From assembly GCF_001815355.1 (NCBI RefSeq), contig NZ_KV820375.1, positions 344,409-408,408 of the forward strand: a DNA stretch of 64,000 nucleotides, written 5' to 3'. Positions 37,794-48,540 of this stretch are shown one piece after another (within the stretch, counting starts at the first letter, position 1; each line of letters opens with the position of its first letter). This DNA is from Haemophilus sp. HMSC068C11 (GTDB lineage: Bacteria; Pseudomonadota; Gammaproteobacteria; Enterobacterales; Pasteurellaceae). The notes under the pieces are model-generated. The model was not told where the DNA came from. It did no database searches and saw only the letters and a program-made list of their open reading frames with translations. The translations under genes were made by a program, and so were the position numbers.

Positions 37794-38660
37794 TTATTGG
37801 GCTTGTTTGAGTTTATCAATCGCTTCTTTATTGAAGAAGTAATGCGTGCCACAACATTCACACTGCATATCAATGCTGCCTTTATGCTCCTCTAAGATTT
37901 CCTCAATTTCAGCTTCTGGAATCAGTAATAATGCTGCCCCTGAACGCTCAGGTGAGCAACCGCAGAAGAAAGAAACAGTTTGCGGTTCAAAAACTTCCAC
38001 TACTTCTTCATGATATAAACGATAAAGCAATTCTTCTGCGGGCAATCCAAATAACTCATCATCTTTTACGGTTGCAACTAAAGTAGTTAAATGCTCAAAA
38101 TCTTCTGGTGTACCTTGACCATCTGGCATGATTTGCAACAACATCCCTGCAGCAACTGGTTTGCCTTCATATTCACCTGTGCGAATAATAAGTTGGGTTT
38201 GTAATTGTTCTGAACGGACAAAATAGTCTTCTAAACATTCCGTAATCGTTGGTTTATCTAAACCGATAACGCCTTGATAACGTTCACCTTCAGTTGGAGC
38301 AATCGTAATCACTAACACACCTTTACCGATCATATCATGAAGGCTCATACCATCTTGAATATCACCTTGTACACGTGCTAATGCACGGATCTGTTGTTGG
38401 TCATTACCATTTACTAAAGCTAATTTTAATGGGCCATCACCTTGAATTTGAACAGTAATATTACCGTTAAATTTTAATGTTGCGGTCAACAAATTAGTCG
38501 CTACCATCATCTCACCCAATAAGTTTTGTACTGCTTTTGGATAATGATGGGTATTCAAGGTATCAGTAAAAGTTTGGTTTAATCGCACCCATTCACCACG
38601 CACTGCACGGTTTTGAAAAAGGTAACGGTAAAGTTTGTCATTATCTTGAGTATAATTCAT
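37794..38660 (-). CDS. hslO: Redox-regulated chaperone Hsp33
   Basis: This holdase chaperone is switched on by oxidation of its zinc-bound cysteines. The 288 residues have the N-terminal substrate-binding fold (NRAVRGEWVRLNQTF) and the C-terminal zinc switch CGC (about residue 231) plus CECCGTHYFF (about 264). The length is normal. Its stop abuts the shared terminator. Confidence 0.96.
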   Translation of the reverse strand: MNYTQDNDKLYRYLFQNRAVRGEWVRLNQTFTDTLNTHHYPKAVQNLLGEMMVATNLLTATLKFNGNITVQIQGDGPLKLALVNGNDQQQIRALARVQGDIQDGMSLHDMIGKGVLVITIAPTEGERYQGVIGLDKPTITECLEDYFVRSEQLQTQLIIRTGEYEGKPVAAGMLLQIMPDGQGTPEDFEHLTTLVATVKDDELFGLPAEELLYRLYHEEVVEVFEPQTVSFFCGCSPERSGAALLLIPEAEIEEILEEHKGSIDMQCECCGTHYFFNKEAIDKLKQAQ

Positions 38661-38800
38661 TATTTGTTCCTATTTATTCTTTGAGTAAAAAGTGCGGTCA
38701 ATTTTGTGAATAAATCTAAAACGTTCAAAAAAGATGTCGTTTTGTTACCGCACTTCGTGCCTGTGCAGTATTATGGGGGTGAAAATCAAAATTACAAGCC

Positions 38801-38839
38801 AAAAAGAAAAGCGGATAGCTTTCACTATCCGCTCGTTTT
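38801..38839 (-). terminator. Terminator of the porin gene
   Basis: AGCGGATAG and CTATCCGCT form a perfect 9-bp stem with a TTTC-type loop. On the minus strand it is followed by a T-rich tail. It ends about 20 bp past the porin stop. Confidence 0.88.
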
Positions 38840-38858
38840 ATAAGATTAAACTGATAAA

Positions 38859-39989
38859 TTACCAGTATGCACGTAAACCGATAACAGTTTTGAAGTCACG
38901 GCTACGATCAAGCTGTTTACCTGAGTCTTTATCGAAGGTATTCTCGTATTTAGTACGAGTAGCTTGCCATTCTAAGAATGGTTTCACTTTTAATGAACCT
39001 TGATTATACACATAGTATTCAGTACCCACTAAGAATTGGCGATCTGTTGATTTTGAATATGCAGAACCTACAGGTAAAGTTTTCTCAGTTTTGTAAGAAT
39101 ACATTGCATATACATTCCAGTCTTCATTTAAACCTTGGCGAATTACTGCGGTCACTTCATTATTTTTTACTTTGTTACCTGCACCATCTTTATTTTTAGT
39201 ATCTTTGTGAGCAAAGTCTAAACCATAAGTAGTGTGAACAAAGTTATATGCTAAGCCTAAAGCGTAAGCATTGCTGTAATATGCTGTTTTGTTAGCATTT
39301 TCAGAGATTTCACGAGTGAAACCTGCTGCGACAGTTACATTTTGGATACTATCAATTTCATGATCAAAGATAAGACCTGTACCCCAAGTGTTTTTACGGT
39401 TATTTTTTAAATCTACGTTTTTGATGTTACGTTTGCTTGAACCGCCGTAGTACGCACCAAATTTCACTTTATTTGAACCATAGTCACCATTATAAACATA
39501 TTGTGTTACACGACGAGCTGAAGTCTCTAATAAACCATCAGTCAAGCTATAAGTATTTGCTAAATCACTTTGTGTTACTTCATCAGTAATAGTTGTCATA
39601 TTACCGTAAGTTAACTCACCGAATTGTTTGTGGCCAAAACCAGCATAAAGTTGGCGAGTATAAACATGGTCAAAATCATGTTGTGAAGGCGCATCACCAC
39701 GCATACGCCATTCCGCACGGCCTAAAGCGTAGAAATCCCCACCTAAGCTTTGTTTTAATTTGAAACCGAAACGTGAGTTGTCGTTATCAACTGCGTGATT
39801 GATGTGCTCTTTAGTTACATCACCGTTTACATAGTTAGTTTTGTTAGAGGTGCTTTCCCATTTAACACGTAAAGAACCGTAAAAATCAACATCTGTACCA
39901 GTTTGGTCAATGTGGAAGTTATAAGCTTGTGCAGAACCTGCTCCTGCTGCTAATGCCGCTACAGATAAAGCAAGAAGTGTTTTTTTCAT
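38859..39989 (-). CDS. ompP2: Major outer-membrane porin (OmpP2 family)
   Basis: A trimeric 16-strand diffusion porin, the main route for small solutes and NAD-type nutrients in Haemophilus. The 376-residue precursor has a signal peptide ending AQA and starts YNFHIDQTGTDVDFYGSLRV, as in OmpP2. Alternating barrel strands with Lys/Asn-rich loops follow, and it ends in RAYW. The last residue is Trp, where Phe is usual for outer-membrane barrels. It has its own terminator and no operon partner. Confidence 0.9.
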   Translation of the reverse strand: MKKTLLALSVAALAAGAGSAQAYNFHIDQTGTDVDFYGSLRVKWESTSNKTNYVNGDVTKEHINHAVDNDNSRFGFKLKQSLGGDFYALGRAEWRMRGDAPSQHDFDHVYTRQLYAGFGHKQFGELTYGNMTTITDEVTQSDLANTYSLTDGLLETSARRVTQYVYNGDYGSNKVKFGAYYGGSSKRNIKNVDLKNNRKNTWGTGLIFDHEIDSIQNVTVAAGFTREISENANKTAYYSNAYALGLAYNFVHTTYGLDFAHKDTKNKDGAGNKVKNNEVTAVIRQGLNEDWNVYAMYSYKTEKTLPVGSAYSKSTDRQFLVGTEYYVYNQGSLKVKPFLEWQATRTKYENTFDKDSGKQLDRSRDFKTVIGLRAYW

Positions 39990-40154
39990 AACGCTTTCCC
40001 TATTATTTAATGAAGTTTATTAAAAAATTGAACTTTTTGCAGTTTATACACTACAACCTAAATGGTCAACCCTAAATTTTGCCAACTATCAGAAAATAGG
40101 CAATATTTTGACTAAAATCAATCCAGATAAATACATATTCGATTATTTTATCGC

Positions 40155-41108
40155 CTATTTAATTAATAAATTAAGCGCAGAAAATACTTGGTCTGAGGTA
40201 ATGTTTTCCATTGAATTCGCTGTTAAATAATGCTGATTTTGACCATAACAGCCAATTAAGGTCGGATCTGTTGCGCCATAAAGCGTAATATTGGGTTTAT
40301 CCAGTGCGGCAGTCAAATGGGCAAGTCCTGTGTCTACCGATACCACGGCTTTCGCATTGGCAATTTGTTCAGCCAATTCATGCAATGAAAGCCTAGGCAA
40401 AACAACTACATGAGATAAGCCGACAGCCAATCGCTCTGCTCTCGCCTTTTCTTTTTCGTTTCCCCAAGGTAAACGAACTTGAACAGAAAGTGCAGTCAGT
40501 TTTTCAATTAAATTTCGCCATTCATGTTCTGACCAATGCTTTTCATTTCTAGTCGTAGAATGAAAAAAGATCACATAAGGTTCGATAGAATCTGCAGAAA
40601 TAAAATGACGCGCAATGTCATAATCCCCTTTCTCTTTCGGTAATGGATAAGATAAGGCTTGAGAAAAAAGTTGGCGAATACGTTCTACCGCATGTTGTTG
40701 ATAGGAAATCGCGTATTTTTTATCGTAGAAAAATGAAGCAATGGGCTCTCGGATACTTTTGCGATCATAGCCATGCTTAATGCCATTGGCTAAGCGTGTC
40801 GCAAAAAAGGCACTTTTAAAAAGCCCTTGCGCATCAATCACAGCATCATATTGATTGGCTTGTAATAAAGTGCGGTAAGATTTCCATTCGTTTTTTGTTT
40901 GAGCTGAAAAAGGCGATTTTCGCCAACGTCTTAAAGCAATTGGAATGATTTGATTCACTGCAGAATGCCAACGTGGGATTTCTGCAAAATTCTCTTCCAC
41001 CACCCAATCAATAGAGAGATTAGGAATAGCGCGCTGTGCATCAGTCAATGCCGGCAAAGTATGAATCACATCCCCCATAGAGGAAGTCTTAATCACACAT
41101 ACTTTCAT
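40155..41108 (-). CDS. waaC: LPS heptosyltransferase I
   Basis: Adds the first L-glycero-D-manno-heptose to Kdo of the lipooligosaccharide core (called OpsX in H. influenzae). The 317 residues are GT9-type, with the start VCVIKTSSMGDVIHTLPAL, VIDAQGLFKSA and the donor-site segment VSVDTGLAHLTAAL. The gene overlaps the upstream transporter gene by 4 bp (ATGA), so it is the last gene of the waaF-transporter-waaC operon. Confidence 0.94.
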   Translation of the reverse strand: MKVCVIKTSSMGDVIHTLPALTDAQRAIPNLSIDWVVEENFAEIPRWHSAVNQIIPIALRRWRKSPFSAQTKNEWKSYRTLLQANQYDAVIDAQGLFKSAFFATRLANGIKHGYDRKSIREPIASFFYDKKYAISYQQHAVERIRQLFSQALSYPLPKEKGDYDIARHFISADSIEPYVIFFHSTTRNEKHWSEHEWRNLIEKLTALSVQVRLPWGNEKEKARAERLAVGLSHVVVLPRLSLHELAEQIANAKAVVSVDTGLAHLTAALDKPNITLYGATDPTLIGCYGQNQHYLTANSMENITSDQVFSALNLLIK

Positions 41109-42010
41109 TTAATTAACCTTCTTCCCCAGTGCATAATTCCAAGCCCTGATACGGCTAGAACGCCTCCAATAATTAAGGAGGAATCCACTTGTTCATTCAA
41201 CCAAACGGCTGAAAATAAAATGCCTAAAATCGGCACAAGAATAATGTAAGCCGAAGCATTGCCTGCCCCTAAGTGTTTCACCCCATCAAAATACCATGCA
41301 TAGGCTAACACCGTTGCACCAAATGCAAGACCAAGTAAACTTATCCACTCACCTTGTGATAAATTCAGTACTGTCAGCCAATTGTCCGAGCTTTCCACGC
41401 ATAGAGCACTTATAAATAACAATAAAAAACCAAAAATGGAAGATAATGTTGTTGCGGTAAGAGAATCAATGCCCGCAAGTACTTTTCTCGCCAATAAGGT
41501 GTAAACGACCCAACAAATTAGTGCACCAATTAATAATATTTGCCCAAATCCAAAGGAATCCATCATTTGTAAAAAATTCCCTTTTGTGAGAGCCAATAAT
41601 GTTCCACTCATGGCAATAACCATTCCTATTATTACCCAACGATTCCATTTTTCTTTAAATAAAAAAATCGCCAAAAGCGTGGTAAATACAGGGTTTGTCG
41701 CCACAATAACAGCCGCTTGTCCCGCTGGAAGATATTTCAGTCCCCAGATAAAAAATGTGGAATAGGCGAAAACACCGAAAAAGGCAGTCACAAACAAACC
41801 CATCCACTGATTAGCGTTTAGTTGTTTAGCATATTTGAAGCGATTCGCCGCATATAGCCAAATAATGAGTGGAATAATGGCGAAAAAAAAGCGTACGCTT
41901 GAAGCAACAAATGTCGGCATGGCTTGGGCAACCACTCGCCCCCAGGGCCAAGAAGCGCCCCATAAAATCACCATTCCGATTAATTGTAAATGTATGCGGA
42001 GAGGGTTCAT
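41105..42010 (-). CDS. EamA-family (DMT) transporter inside the LPS operon
   Basis: A 301-residue inner-membrane protein with ten helices and two EamA repeats (WGASWPWGRVVAQAMP early, YAWYFDGVKHLGAGNAS late). It overlaps waaF and waaC by 4 bp at each end, so all three are translated together. Export of a metabolite is likely, but the substrate is unknown. The coupling may be historical rather than functional. Confidence 0.87.
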   Translation of the reverse strand: MNPLRIHLQLIGMVILWGASWPWGRVVAQAMPTFVASSVRFFFAIIPLIIWLYAANRFKYAKQLNANQWMGLFVTAFFGVFAYSTFFIWGLKYLPAGQAAVIVATNPVFTTLLAIFLFKEKWNRWVIIGMVIAMSGTLLALTKGNFLQMMDSFGFGQILLIGALICWVVYTLLARKVLAGIDSLTATTLSSIFGFLLLFISALCVESSDNWLTVLNLSQGEWISLLGLAFGATVLAYAWYFDGVKHLGAGNASAYIILVPILGILFSAVWLNEQVDSSLIIGGVLAVSGLGIMHWGRRLIK

Positions 42011-43050
42011 TTTGCTAATAATGCCTCTAATTTTTCTAATGCCATTTCTGGTGTAATATCAATCAAACTTTGATGATACCCTTCCGAGCTATCTGTGCTT
42101 TTACGCACTTTAATTAAATCGCCTTCAATTAAACGAATAATCACCGCTTTATCAGATAATGGTGGCGTATAAGTTGGGCTCGTTGGGCCGTAAAGTGCAA
42201 CCAATGGACGATCTGTCGCAGCGGCAATATGCATTAAGCCGCTGTCATTGCTCACTACTGCTGTGCAGTTAGCAATTAAATCTACCGCTTGATTAAGATT
42301 CGTTTGCCCTGCTAAATTCAAACAGAATGGTTGTAGTTCTGCTGGCAACGCATTGCGGATTTGCTCTCCTGCTTCCACATCTTTTGGTGAACCAAATAAT
42401 TCTACCGCATAGCCTTTTTCAATTAACATTTCAGCCAATTTAGCATAATGATAATGCGGCCAACGTTTAGCTGGTCCAAATTCAGCTCCAGGACAGAACC
42501 CGATAATCGGACGTTCACCTAAAAGAGCGGTCTGTTTTTCAAAGTTTTTTAAGGTTTCCGCTTGTTGAGTGGGATCAACGGTTAAATAAGGTTTTAGAAC
42601 AGGAATATCAGCCGCTTTCGGTACCGCATTTTGCTCAAAGGCCAACGCGACATAACGTTGCACCATCATGGGGTAATCACGTTTGTTATTGCGCAAATCG
42701 TTAAGCAAGAAATAACGGCTTTCCCCTTTCCAGCCACGACGCATCGCAATTTTTGCAAAGGCGGGAATAAAGGCTGACTTCAACGAGTTTGGTAATACGA
42801 TTGCCATATCATATTGATTGCGTAATGCCTTACCTAAACGATAACGTTCACACAAAGCAAACTTGCCATGCCCAAGCGGCATTTCAATGGCATGGCGCAC
42901 TTCTGGCATACGAGCTAAAAGCGGTTTACACCAATTGGGTGCCATCACATCAATTTGGCAATCAGGGTATTGCAGTTTGAGTTGTTGATACAAACTGTGC
43001 GACATCATCATATCGCCGACCCAAGACGGGCCGATAATTAAAATATTCAT
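42007..43050 (-). CDS. waaF: LPS heptosyltransferase II
   Basis: Adds the second heptose to the inner core, using ADP-heptose made through HldD upstream. The 347 residues are GT9-type: ILIIGPSWVGDMMMSHSLYQ at the start, GFCPGAEFGPAKRWP, and VSNDSGLMHIAAATDRPLVA at the donor site. First gene of the waaF-transporter-waaC operon, about 100 bp after hldD. Confidence 0.95.
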   Translation of the reverse strand: MNILIIGPSWVGDMMMSHSLYQQLKLQYPDCQIDVMAPNWCKPLLARMPEVRHAIEMPLGHGKFALCERYRLGKALRNQYDMAIVLPNSLKSAFIPAFAKIAMRRGWKGESRYFLLNDLRNNKRDYPMMVQRYVALAFEQNAVPKAADIPVLKPYLTVDPTQQAETLKNFEKQTALLGERPIIGFCPGAEFGPAKRWPHYHYAKLAEMLIEKGYAVELFGSPKDVEAGEQIRNALPAELQPFCLNLAGQTNLNQAVDLIANCTAVVSNDSGLMHIAAATDRPLVALYGPTSPTYTPPLSDKAVIIRLIEGDLIKVRKSTDSSEGYHQSLIDITPEMALEKLEALLAK

Positions 43051-43148
43051 GCTTGACCTTATAACAAAAGTGCGGCTAAAAATAAGACTAATTTTAACCG
43101 CACTTTATTCATTTTCTAGTATTGAACGACATTATTTGTTCAATAATT

Positions 43149-44072
43149 TTATTTATTTAACCACGCCATATACTCAGCCACACCTTCCGCTACGGTTTTA
43201 AATGGTTTGTCGTAGCCAGTTGCACGAAGTTTCTCAAGGTTAGCTTGTGTATATTCTTGATAGCGAGATTTCAAATGCTCTGGGAATGGAATGGTTTCCA
43301 CTACGCCTTTTCCGTGGAATTTAATCACCGCTTTTGCCACTTCAGCAAAAGACTCAGCATTACCAGTACCACAGTTGAATATACCCGAAATGCCATTTTG
43401 CCAGCACCAAATGTTGACTTGTGCTACATCGCCTACATAAACGAAATCACGACGGAAGTGCTCACTGCCAGAAAATAATTTTGGATTTTCGCCTTTCAGG
43501 ATTTGGTTATTTAAGTGGAATGCCACGCTTGCCATTGAACCTTTGTGACCTTCACGCGGACCATACACGTTGAAATAACGGAAACCACATACTGGTGATT
43601 GCGCTTCAGGTAAAATTGCACGCACATATTGGTCGAATAAGAATTTAGAATAACCGTACACATTCAGTGGGCCTTCAAATTCACGCTCTTCACGGAATTC
43701 AGTTTTGTCGCCATAAGTCGCCGCACTTGATGCATACAAGAACGGAATTTGACGATCTAAGCAGTAATGCAATAACTCTTTTGAATATTCGTAGTTATTA
43801 TGCATGATGTATTTACCGTCCCATTCAGTGGTCGCCGAGCAAGCCCCTTCATGGAATACCGCATCGATATCGCCTAAATCATCACCTGCAATAATTGACG
43901 CAATGAAGTCTTCTTTGTCACAGTAATCTGCGATATCAAGATCCACTAAGTTAATGAATTTAGTCCCGTCTTTTAAGTTATCCACCACTAAAATATCTTT
44001 GCGTCCCATATCGTTTAATGCTTTAACGATATTACTGCCGATAAAACCGGCGCCACCTGTTACGATAATCAT
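43149..44072 (-). CDS. hldD: ADP-L-glycero-D-manno-heptose 6-epimerase
   Basis: An NADP-dependent epimerase making the heptose donor for WaaC and WaaF. The 307 residues have the Rossmann start [14 protein letters not shown], the [10 protein letters not shown] segment and the catalytic YGYSKF (Tyr-x3-Lys). I start it at ATG 44072 (AGAGGACAG upstream). The in-frame extension to 44132 would add 20 residues that do not fit the family and would overlap the upstream gene. Confidence 0.96.
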   Translation of the reverse strand: MIIVTGGAGFIGSNIVKALNDMGRKDILVVDNLKDGTKFINLVDLDIADYCDKEDFIASIIAGDDLGDIDAVFHEGACSATTEWDGKYIMHNNYEYSKELLHYCLDRQIPFLYASSAATYGDKTEFREEREFEGPLNVYGYSKFLFDQYVRAILPEAQSPVCGFRYFNVYGPREGHKGSMASVAFHLNNQILKGENPKLFSGSEHFRRDFVYVGDVAQVNIWCWQNGISGIFNCGTGNAESFAEVAKAVIKFHGKGVVETIPFPEHLKSRYQEYTQANLEKLRATGYDKPFKTVAEGVAEYMAWLNK

Positions 44073-44124
44073 AATTCTGTCCTCTTTAAAATAAGTCTGT
44101 GTATTGTAATAGATTTTGTACCGC

Positions 44125-44640
44125 TTAGCCAAAAAACTCTGTGAAAAACAACCGCACTTTTAAGCCCCAATAACTTGTCCAGCCCGTTGTAGCCAAATCC
44201 ATTTTTCCTTTGTTTAAAATAATAATGGTCGGCGTCACATTCACCTGCCATTGCTCCGCAATCTTGCCTTGAGGATCATTCACCGTTGTAAACTGATAGT
44301 GATGGGTTTGCAAATAATCCTCCACGTCCTTATTTGTTCCTGAACGTAGCGCGATAGAGACTACCGGATAGCCTTCTTCTGAAAGTGAATTAATCGCTGG
44401 AGAAGTATAACGACAATAACCACACCAACTTCCCCAGAAATAAATGATCGTCGGCTTAGCTTGATCTAATTGGGGTAAAAAGAAGGCATTCCCCTGTAAA
44501 TCATAAAGTGCCGTCGCATTGATTTCAGGCGGAATATTAGGTTTACGAATAAAATCGAGAATACTGCTTACAATAATCAACGTCAGTAGGAGCGAAATCG
44601 CATTTTTTAATAAGGTTTTAAGCTTCACAACAAATTCCAT
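44125..44640 (-). CDS. Membrane-anchored thioredoxin-like protein (ScsD/TlpA-like)
   Basis: A 171-residue thioredoxin-fold protein held in the inner membrane by an N-terminal helix (about residues 11-29), facing the periplasm. The active site is [13 protein letters not shown] near residue 70, and the cis-Pro loop VTPTI is also present. It lies upstream of hldD and divergent from deoC, which is the H. influenzae order as I recall it. Its redox targets are not known from sequence. Confidence 0.9.
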   Translation of the reverse strand: MEFVVKLKTLLKNAISLLLTLIIVSSILDFIRKPNIPPEINATALYDLQGNAFFLPQLDQAKPTIIYFWGSWCGYCRYTSPAINSLSEEGYPVVSIALRSGTNKDVEDYLQTHHYQFTTVNDPQGKIAEQWQVNVTPTIIILNKGKMDLATTGWTSYWGLKVRLFFTEFFG

Positions 44641-44737
44641 GATCTAGGATAAACGGATTGTAATCGATCAGAAAAGTGCGGTCAAAATTGCAGAGATTTT
44701 GTTATGATAATCACATCATTTTATAAGGAGAAAAAAT

Positions 44738-45412
44738 ATGGATAGTAAACAACTAGCACAATATATTGACCACACTGCCCTTACTGCTGAAAAAACAGAA
44801 CAAGATATTCTTAAACTCTGTGATGAAGCCATTCAGTACGGCTTTTATTCAGTCTGCATTAATTCAGGTTATATTCCTTTAGCCAAAGAAAAACTCGCTG
44901 GCTCAGATGTAAAAATTTGTACTGTAGTCGGTTTTCCACTCGGTGCCAACCTATCCTCAGTCAAAGCGTTTGAAACCCAAGAAGCCATCAAAGCGGGTGC
45001 GGGTGAGATCGATATGGTGATTAATGTTGGCTTAATTAAATCCAATAAATGGGATGCCGTAAAAGATGATATTCAAGCTGTATTAACGGCTTGTCATGGC
45101 GTGCCACTTAAAGTGATTTTAGAAACGTGCTTACTCACCAAAGAAGAAATCGTAAAAGCCTGTGAAATCTGTAAAGTGTTAGGTGTGGCATTTGTTAAAA
45201 CCTCAACGGGTTTCAATAAAGGTGGCGCAACCGTAGAAGATGTGGCATTAATGAAGAAAACGGTAGGCAACATTGGCGTGAAAGCCTCTGGCGGTATTCG
45301 TGATACTCAAACCGCACTAGCAATGATTGAAGCAGGTGCGACACGAATTGGTGCAAGCGCAGGCATTTCAATTGTAACGGGCGTTTCAGGTAATACCTCA
45401 AGCAATTACTAA
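44738..45412 (+). CDS. deoC: Deoxyribose-phosphate aldolase
   Basis: Splits 2-deoxyribose-5-phosphate into glyceraldehyde-3-phosphate and acetaldehyde, allowing use of deoxynucleosides. The 224-residue TIM barrel has [13 protein letters not shown] at the start, the Schiff-base Lys in FVKTSTGF (about residue 152), and [14 protein letters not shown] precedes the ATG. It is a single gene followed by a strong terminator. Confidence 0.96.
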   Translation: MDSKQLAQYIDHTALTAEKTEQDILKLCDEAIQYGFYSVCINSGYIPLAKEKLAGSDVKICTVVGFPLGANLSSVKAFETQEAIKAGAGEIDMVINVGLIKSNKWDAVKDDIQAVLTACHGVPLKVILETCLLTKEEIVKACEICKVLGVAFVKTSTGFNKGGATVEDVALMKKTVGNIGVKASGGIRDTQTALAMIEAGATRIGASAGISIVTGVSGNTSSNY

Positions 45413-45420
45413 TCAATAAT

Positions 45421-45456
45421 AAAAAAGGAGATTGATATGCCTCAATCTCCTTTTTT
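45421..45456. terminator. Bidirectional terminator (deoC/proS)
   Basis: AAAAAAGGAGATTGA and TCAATCTCCTTTTTT form a perfect 15-bp stem with loop TATGCC. It lies between convergent genes. Confidence 0.95.
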
Positions 45457-45473
45457 CACCATCAAAGACTTAA

Positions 45474-47189
45474 TTAAGCTTTAATTTGTCCTTTTAAGAA
45501 ATCTAACAACTGATCTTTTGCAATCATTTGTTTTTCACCGGTGCGACGATTTTTGTATTCAATTTCGCCGTTTGCGAGATTTTTCTCACCAATCACCACC
45601 ATGTGTGGGACACCGATAAGTTCCATGTCTGCAAACATCACACCTGGGCGCTCTTTACGGTCATCAAAGATCACTTCTACGCCTTGTGCTTGTAAAGTAC
45701 GGTACAATTCTTCGGCATATTCTTGAACGCTTTCAGATTTATGCATATTCATTGGTACAACAGCTACGGTGAATGGCGCAATTTCATCTGTTGGCCATAC
45801 AATACCGCGCTCGTCAAAATGCTGTTCAATCGCTGCAGCCACCACACGTGTTACACCAATACCGTAACATCCCATGGTTACGACCATTGGACGACCATCT
45901 TCACCTTGAACAGTCGCATTCATGGCTTCTGAGTATTTTTTACCTAATTGGAAAATATGGCCGACTTCGATACCACGTTTAATCAATAAGGTACCTTTAC
46001 CATCTGGGCTTGGATCACCTTCAACCACGTTACGAATATCCGCTACTTTTGGTAACGCTACATCACGTTCCCAGTTGATATTGAAGTAATGTTTACCATC
46101 AATGTTTGCACCTGCACTGAAATCAGATACTAATGCCACTGAACGGTCAATAATCACTGGAATATTGAGATTAACAGGACCTAATGAGCCTACACCTGCA
46201 CCGATTTTGGCTTTGATAACCGCTTCGTCTGCAAACTCAAATGGTGAAGCTACTTCTGGTAATTTTTCCGCTTTGATTTCATTTAATTCATGGTCACCAC
46301 GAATCACTAATGCCACTAACGGTTGTTCTTCGCTTGCCCCTTTTACGATTAAGGTTTTAACCGTTTTCTCAATAGGCAAATTGAATTGTTCCACCAACTC
46401 TGCAATCGTTTTTGCATTTGGAGTATCAACTAATTCCATAGCTTTTGTTGGCGCTGCGCGCTCACCAATTGCCACCGCTTCCGCTAATTCAATGTTTGCA
46501 GCGTAGTCAGATTCCGTAGAGAAAATCACATCATCTTCGCCACTGTTTGCTAGCACTTGGAATTCATGTGACGCACTACCACCGATAGAACCAGTGTCCG
46601 CTTGTACGGCACGGAAATCTAAACCTAAGCGATTGAAAATATTGCTATAAGTTTGGTACATCACATCATACGTTTGTTGCAAGCTCGCATGATCCGCATG
46701 GAAAGAATACGCATCTTTCATGATAAATTCACGTGAACGCATGACACCGAAACGAGGACGTACTTCATCACGGAATTTGGTTTGAATTTGGTATAAGTTA
46801 ATCGGAAGTTGTTTGTATGATGACACTTCACGACGAACTAAATCCGTAATCACTTCTTCATGTGTTGGACCTAATACAAAGTTACGATTACCACGATCCT
46901 CAAAACGAAGTAATTCTGGGCCATATTGTTCCCAACGGCCTGATTCTTCCCATAATTCTGCTGGTTGCACGACTGGCATTTTGATTTCAAGCGCGCCGCT
47001 TTTATCCATTTCTTCACGGATGATTTTTTCTACTTTACGAAGCACACGCCAGCCTGTTGGCATCCAGTTATAAAGACCTGAAGCAAGAGGACGAATCATC
47101 CCCGCACGAAGCATTAATTGATGGCTCACAATGGCCGCTTCAGCTGGGGTTTCTTTTAATGTTGAGAATAAATATTGACTTGTACGCAT
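45474..47189 (-). CDS. proS: Prolyl-tRNA synthetase
   Basis: Charges tRNA-Pro. The 571 residues are the bacterial class II type with an inserted YbaK-like editing domain (about residues 230-390) that removes misacylated Ala. Motif 2 is [16 protein letters not shown] and motif 3 [10 protein letters not shown] start it at ATG 47189 ([15 protein letters not shown]); the upstream in-frame extension of 26 codons is not family-like and lies close to an uptake-sequence hairpin. Confidence 0.97.
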   Translation of the reverse strand: MRTSQYLFSTLKETPAEAAIVSHQLMLRAGMIRPLASGLYNWMPTGWRVLRKVEKIIREEMDKSGALEIKMPVVQPAELWEESGRWEQYGPELLRFEDRGNRNFVLGPTHEEVITDLVRREVSSYKQLPINLYQIQTKFRDEVRPRFGVMRSREFIMKDAYSFHADHASLQQTYDVMYQTYSNIFNRLGLDFRAVQADTGSIGGSASHEFQVLANSGEDDVIFSTESDYAANIELAEAVAIGERAAPTKAMELVDTPNAKTIAELVEQFNLPIEKTVKTLIVKGASEEQPLVALVIRGDHELNEIKAEKLPEVASPFEFADEAVIKAKIGAGVGSLGPVNLNIPVIIDRSVALVSDFSAGANIDGKHYFNINWERDVALPKVADIRNVVEGDPSPDGKGTLLIKRGIEVGHIFQLGKKYSEAMNATVQGEDGRPMVVTMGCYGIGVTRVVAAAIEQHFDERGIVWPTDEIAPFTVAVVPMNMHKSESVQEYAEELYRTLQAQGVEVIFDDRKERPGVMFADMELIGVPHMVVIGEKNLANGEIEYKNRRTGEKQMIAKDQLLDFLKGQIKA

Positions 47190-47240
47190 TGAATTAACCT
47201 TAGATTCTAAGCATTGAGAAAAAATTGGTGAGAGTATAAC

Positions 47241-47274
47241 AAAAAGTGCGGTCATTTTTAACCGCACTTTTTTC
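47241..47274 (-). terminator. Uptake-sequence terminator after nlpD
   Basis: AAAAAGTGCGGT and ACCGCACTTTTT are inverted uptake sequences. They form a stem 10 bp past the nlpD stop and before proS, both on the minus strand. Confidence 0.85.
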
Positions 47275-47284
47275 TGAGAAAAGA

Positions 47285-48517
47285 TTATCTTCTCGGTAAA
47301 TATCTAACTGGATCGACAGATTTACCTTTATAACGGATCTCAAAGTGAAGTTTCACAGCATTGGTTCCTGTGCTACCCATTTTCGCAATCTCTTGACCCG
47401 CTTTCACTTCTTGTTGATCGCTCACAAGGATCTTGTCGTTGTGTGCATAAGCACTTAAGAAATCATCATTATGTTTGATGATGATTAAGTTACCGTAGCC
47501 ACGTAATGCGTTACCCGCATAAACAACACGACCACTCGCAGCCGCTTTAACTGCTTGTCCACGAGAACCACTGATATCAATCCCTTTGTTACCACCATCG
47601 GAGTTAGAGAAACCTTGGATCACGTTGCCTTGGGTTGGCCATTGCCATGCCACATTCGATGCCACTGGTGCTACAACGTTTGCATTAACTGGCGTATTGT
47701 TTGTGGTTTCCACTTGAGTTGTCGTTGTCACCGGTGTGCTAGGTGTATTGTTGGTAAACGCTGGTGTTGATGCACCACCTGTTGCAACACCTGATTTAAT
47801 TGGACCAATTACCGTACCATCAGAACCAATTTGAGTACCGTTCGCACCTGGTGTATAAGTCACTTCTGGCTCAGCAGGGGCTGCTGGTGCAGCTGGTGCT
47901 GTAGTTTTCACTGGTACAGTCGTGGTAACCGTTTTAGTTGAACAATTTGAAATTTTTAACGTTTGCCCCACACTTAAGCTATAAGGCTCTTTCATATTAT
48001 TCATGCTTGCCAAATCTTTTACGTCCATACCGGTCAAGTAAGCGATTAAGAACATGGTATCGCCTTTGTTTACTTTATAGGTATTTCCTTTGTATGAACC
48101 TTTTTGAATTTGGCTGTAATCCGGTGCGTTGGTATTTGGATTACGCGGCACGTTGATTGCGCCAGAGCTGGTGCAATCAGAAACCGTTTTGGTTACCGTT
48201 TTAGTTTGTGGTTGAACCGGTGCTGGAGCAGGCGTTGGTTTAGGCTGTGCTGCAGCAGGTTGTTGAACCGGTTGATAAGTCGGTTGGAAACTAGGTTGTG
48301 GTGTTTGAGTTCCTGTTGGCACGCTATTGCCCATGGTATTTGGCATCGTATTTTGTTGGATTTCTGGCTGCCATGTACCGCTCGAATTATTATCAACAGG
48401 CTGCATTACACCCGGAGAAAGTGTGCCATCTACATTTTCAATTGGCGCAGGGCTATTTGAACTACACGCCGTTAAAATAGCGATACTCACAGGGAGCAAT
48501 AAAAACGATTTTTTCAT
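47285..48517 (-). CDS. nlpD: NlpD/LppB murein-hydrolase activator lipoprotein
   Basis: An outer-membrane lipoprotein that, in E. coli, switches on the amidase AmiC during cell division. Its 410 residues have lipobox LTACSS (Cys18), a long Pro/Gln/Thr linker, a LysM domain (about 140-195; [13 protein letters not shown]) and a C-terminal LytM/M23 domain (about 290-410). The metal ligands are degraded: GGNKGIDI has Asn for His and KLHFE has Lys for the first His. This fits an activator rather than a hydrolase. Its N terminus shares a motif with the small lipoprotein next door. Confidence 0.94.
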   Translation of the reverse strand: MKKSFLLLPVSIAILTACSSNSPAPIENVDGTLSPGVMQPVDNNSSGTWQPEIQQNTMPNTMGNSVPTGTQTPQPSFQPTYQPVQQPAAAQPKPTPAPAPVQPQTKTVTKTVSDCTSSGAINVPRNPNTNAPDYSQIQKGSYKGNTYKVNKGDTMFLIAYLTGMDVKDLASMNNMKEPYSLSVGQTLKISNCSTKTVTTTVPVKTTAPAAPAAPAEPEVTYTPGANGTQIGSDGTVIGPIKSGVATGGASTPAFTNNTPSTPVTTTTQVETTNNTPVNANVVAPVASNVAWQWPTQGNVIQGFSNSDGGNKGIDISGSRGQAVKAAASGRVVYAGNALRGYGNLIIIKHNDDFLSAYAHNDKILVSDQQEVKAGQEIAKMGSTGTNAVKLHFEIRYKGKSVDPVRYLPRR

Positions 48518-48540
48518 TTATTCTTCCTTTAACATTAAAT

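Noticed and set aside
44073-44132. Longer N terminus for hldD
   Set aside because: The extra 20 residues precede a canonical [12 protein letters not shown] start with its own ribosome site, and they overlap the thioredoxin gene.
47190-47267. Longer N terminus for proS
   Set aside because: The added residues are unlike the family, and the extension runs up to the uptake-sequence terminator of nlpD.
47285-48517. NlpD as an active M23 endopeptidase
   Set aside because: Two of the metal-binding His are replaced (Asn in GGNKGIDI, Lys in KLHFE), so an activator role is the better reading.
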